NCBI GenBank assembly: GCA_002292325.1
Contig: DBBR01000093.1
Location: forward strand, 1-8,532
Source of the DNA: Flavobacteriales bacterium UBA979
GTDB lineage: Bacteria > Bacteroidota > Bacteroidia > Flavobacteriales_D > Sanyastnellaceae
DNA length: 8,532 nt
Reading direction: 5' to 3'
This document shows positions 7,330 through 8,532 of this stretch, piece by piece. Position numbers and translations under genes: made by a program. The notes below the pieces were generated by a model. The model did not search any database. It was not told the DNA's origin and saw only the letters and a list, made by a program, of their open reading frames with translations. Numbering within the stretch: the first letter of the stretch is position 1; every line of letters begins with the position of its first letter.

Positions 7330-7725
7330 ATGACTTTGAGCTTTCTTTTCCCTTCCCTGATTGCAATCATGTCGGGTGTGCCATCTGCGCCTGCTCCTGC
7401 TCCTGCTCCTGCTTCTGGTGCGGTCATCGACAACTGCGACATCGTCGAGTTCTATGAACGAATGGACCTGAGCTACGGCTCCAAGGTTATTGGTTCGTAC
7501 GGGGGAGTGGAGGATGCGGGGGGCGTCTTGGTCCCGACAGAGGTGGAAATTGGCAACTACGAGGTTACGGTGCGTCGCATCGATCAAAACTTTTACCAGA
7601 TTGCTGGGACCAGCATCGTCATTGAAACCAGCTATTGTATGGAGTACGCCGCATATGGTTCAGACGCTATTATGATGGTTGAATCCAATTACGGCTACAC
7701 GAAGGGCACCATCATTTTTGATTAG
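7330..7725 (+). CDS. Small secreted protein with Pro-Ala linker, unknown function
   Basis: I do not recognise this 131-residue protein. The N-terminus is hydrophobic (about residues 3-16) and followed by VPSAPA, which suggests a signal peptide, although no Lys or Arg precedes the core. Next comes a Pro-Ala linker (about 19-28) encoded by a hexanucleotide tandem repeat, then a compact region of about 100 residues with many Tyr/Gly/Val and two cysteines (36 and 103) that could pair. The first ATG after an in-frame TAG at 7300 is at 7330; an internal ATG at 7369 would remove the hydrophobic segment, so 7330 is preferred. There is no clear ribosome-binding sequence. It starts 46 bases after the giant gene on the same strand and could share its transcript. 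Its 3' end overlaps the convergent lipoprotein gene. The signal peptide and shape fit a small periplasmic or surface protein; partnership with the giant protein is speculation. Confidence 0.7.
   Translation: MTLSFLFPSLIAIMSGVPSAPAPAPAPASGAVIDNCDIVEFYERMDLSYGSKVIGSYGGVEDAGGVLVPTEVEIGNYEVTVRRIDQNFYQIAGTSIVIETSYCMEYAAYGSDAIMMVESNYGYTKGTIIFD
7387..7413 (+). repeat. Hexanucleotide tandem repeat encoding (Ala-Pro)n
   Basis: Four consecutive Ala-Pro codon pairs are present, the last three being exact GCTCCT copies and the first GCGCCT, followed by another GCT. The unit is six bases, so copy-number change would lengthen or shorten the linker without altering the frame. Confidence 0.85.
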
Positions 7726-8437
7726 TTATCGCGACCACTTGAATGATCACCCCGAATTGGCCTGCTTCCGGTCGTTGGGGTGTGTGAAACAGAGAAATAG
7801 CACCATCCAAGTAAAGCGCGTCGATGCAGCCTTCTTCCAAAAATGCGGTTGCAAAGTCATGGAAATTCACCGGGGCTTCGCTTAAGCCAAATAAGACGTT
7901 CCCATTTTGATCGACTCCCACACCTGATCGGATGTCCTTGTTCGCAGAGCCCTCCGTGAAAACCGGGTGGATAGTACTATTCATGACAAGCATTGGGCCC
8001 GATTGTGTGGCGAATTTGATTGATGTTGGGTTCTCAGTCAACCATTGCTCCGAGGTGATAACCACCGCCTGACCGCTTTGTGATACCGCAAAAACACCGT
8101 TGGGCTTCAGGAAAAAGTTGCCGCTGCCTTCATCCGTGTTCAACTCGCAGCGAACCTCGTTCTCCTCAATGAATAGTCCAACGGGGTTTCTATCTACATG
8201 GAACATGCCCCCGTTCGTGGCGAACAAGAGTAATTCTCCTTGTTCTAATGCCGTTGAGCTTAAATTAAGTGATCTGTAGCGCTCCCCCTGCTCATTCTTG
8301 AAAACCATTTGAATCTGACCCACAGCACCGGCGTCAAGGCGCACAAAACGAACCCCGTGTTCGGAGTACTCCGCAATTTCGTTTTGGGCAGTGCTGCATC
8401 CTGTAGCAAGTAGAAAAATGACCAGAATACGGTACAT
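7712..8437 (-). CDS. Phosphodiester glycosidase (NAGPA/DUF2233) family lipoprotein
   Basis: This 241-residue protein matches the bacterial phosphodiester glycosidase fold related to the mammalian uncovering enzyme NAGPA. Visible family motifs are ATNGGMF (73-79), QSGPMLV (145-151), RSGVGVD (170-176) and a C-terminal block with FATAFLEEGC, then ALYLDG (207-212). The enzymes cleave sugars from phosphodiester or similar linkages; the substrate here is unknown. I chose the ATG at 8437 because it gives a short lipoprotein signal (MYRILVIFLLATGC) with the lipid-attachment Cys at 14. A GTG at 8497 would add 20 residues ahead of that signal and is less likely. The protein would be membrane-anchored on the periplasmic or outer-membrane side. 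It is transcribed against the rest of the window, and its stop lies inside the last codons of the small secreted gene. No clear promoter consensus is visible upstream. Confidence 0.88.
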   Translation of the reverse strand: MYRILVIFLLATGCSTAQNEIAEYSEHGVRFVRLDAGAVGQIQMVFKNEQGERYRSLNLSSTALEQGELLLFATNGGMFHVDRNPVGLFIEENEVRCELNTDEGSGNFFLKPNGVFAVSQSGQAVVITSEQWLTENPTSIKFATQSGPMLVMNSTIHPVFTEGSANKDIRSGVGVDQNGNVLFGLSEAPVNFHDFATAFLEEGCIDALYLDGAISLFHTPQRPEAGQFGVIIQVVAITNQK

Positions 8438-8465
8438 GGTGGTTTTAGGAACAATGTAGAGAAAC

Positions 8466-8487
8466 TTTGGTGCGTAGCATTTGGTGC
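8466..8487. repeat. Short direct repeat TTTGGTGC upstream of the lipoprotein gene
   Basis: The octamer TTTGGTGC occurs at 8466-8473 and 8480-8487, a 14-base period, 29-50 bases upstream of the chosen ATG. It could be a regulator half-site pair or chance. Confidence 0.35.
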
Positions 8488-8498
8488 ATGCATTCACC
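8483..8498. promoter_or_regulatory. Imperfect 16-base palindrome, possible operator
   Basis: GGTGCATG/CATTCACC is a dyad with seven of eight pairs matching, centred between 8490 and 8491. It overlaps the second TTTGGTGC copy and lies 46-61 bases upstream of the lipoprotein start. Position and symmetry fit a regulator site, but no known operator is recognised and short palindromes arise by chance. Confidence 0.2.
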
Positions 8499-8532
8499 GC
8501 ACCCGAGAAAGACGTTGCTTGGGACCGTTCAA

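Noticed and set aside
7192..7587. 131-codon minus-strand open frame with an Arg-Ser-rich stretch
   Set aside because: The RSRSRSRS run is simply the reverse reading of the Ala-Pro hexamer repeat, and the frame spans the ends of two plus-strand genes.
8438..8497. GTG start at 8497 for the lipoprotein, adding a CTKC-containing N-terminus
   Set aside because: It would bury the lipoprotein signal 20 residues inside the protein, and the added part overlaps the direct repeat and palindrome. The ATG at 8437 gives a standard lipobox.
8488..8532. Possible divergent gene starting at ATG 8488 and open to the window edge
   Set aside because: Only 15 codons are visible, with no recognisable motif or ribosome-binding site, so it cannot be supported from this window.

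Overview
The window looks like a chromosomal stretch from a member of the Bacteroidota. The main evidence is the 1,683-residue secreted protein, which ends in a type A C-terminal sorting signal of the type IX secretion system (T9SS); T9SS is essentially confined to this phylum. Supporting signs are intermediate base composition, the lack of clear Shine-Dalgarno sequences before the start codons, and Ig-like/PKD-like domains of the kind common in Bacteroidota surface proteins. I cannot place it below phylum level.

Layout: positions 1-2222 hold the end of an ABC transporter operon: a MacB/LolD-type ATPase whose start lies outside the window (1-765), then an FtsX/MacB-type permease (765-2222) whose ATG overlaps the ATPase stop codon. 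Nine bases later, on the same strand, the giant secreted protein begins (2232-7283). It has a Sec signal peptide, an N-terminal Ig-like domain, 14 Ig-like repeats of about 92-100 residues, a PKD-like domain, a short cysteine-containing domain and the T9SS sorting signal. A small secreted protein with a Pro-Ala linker follows (7330-7725). It meets, tail to tail with a 14-base overlap, a minus-strand lipoprotein of the phosphodiester glycosidase (NAGPA/DUF2233) family (7712-8437). The last ~95 bases are the upstream region of that gene, with a short direct repeat and an imperfect palindrome.

The tight spacing suggests that ATPase, permease and giant protein share a transcript. That is inference, since the window shows no functional link between a type VII-like ABC system and a T9SS substrate. 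The most unusual object is the giant protein. By eye its residues 3-1520 contain no lysine and only about 11 arginines while being rich in Asp/Glu. Part of its repeat array is a higher-order duplication of a three-domain block. No RNA genes, CRISPR arrays, insertion sequences or phage genes were seen.
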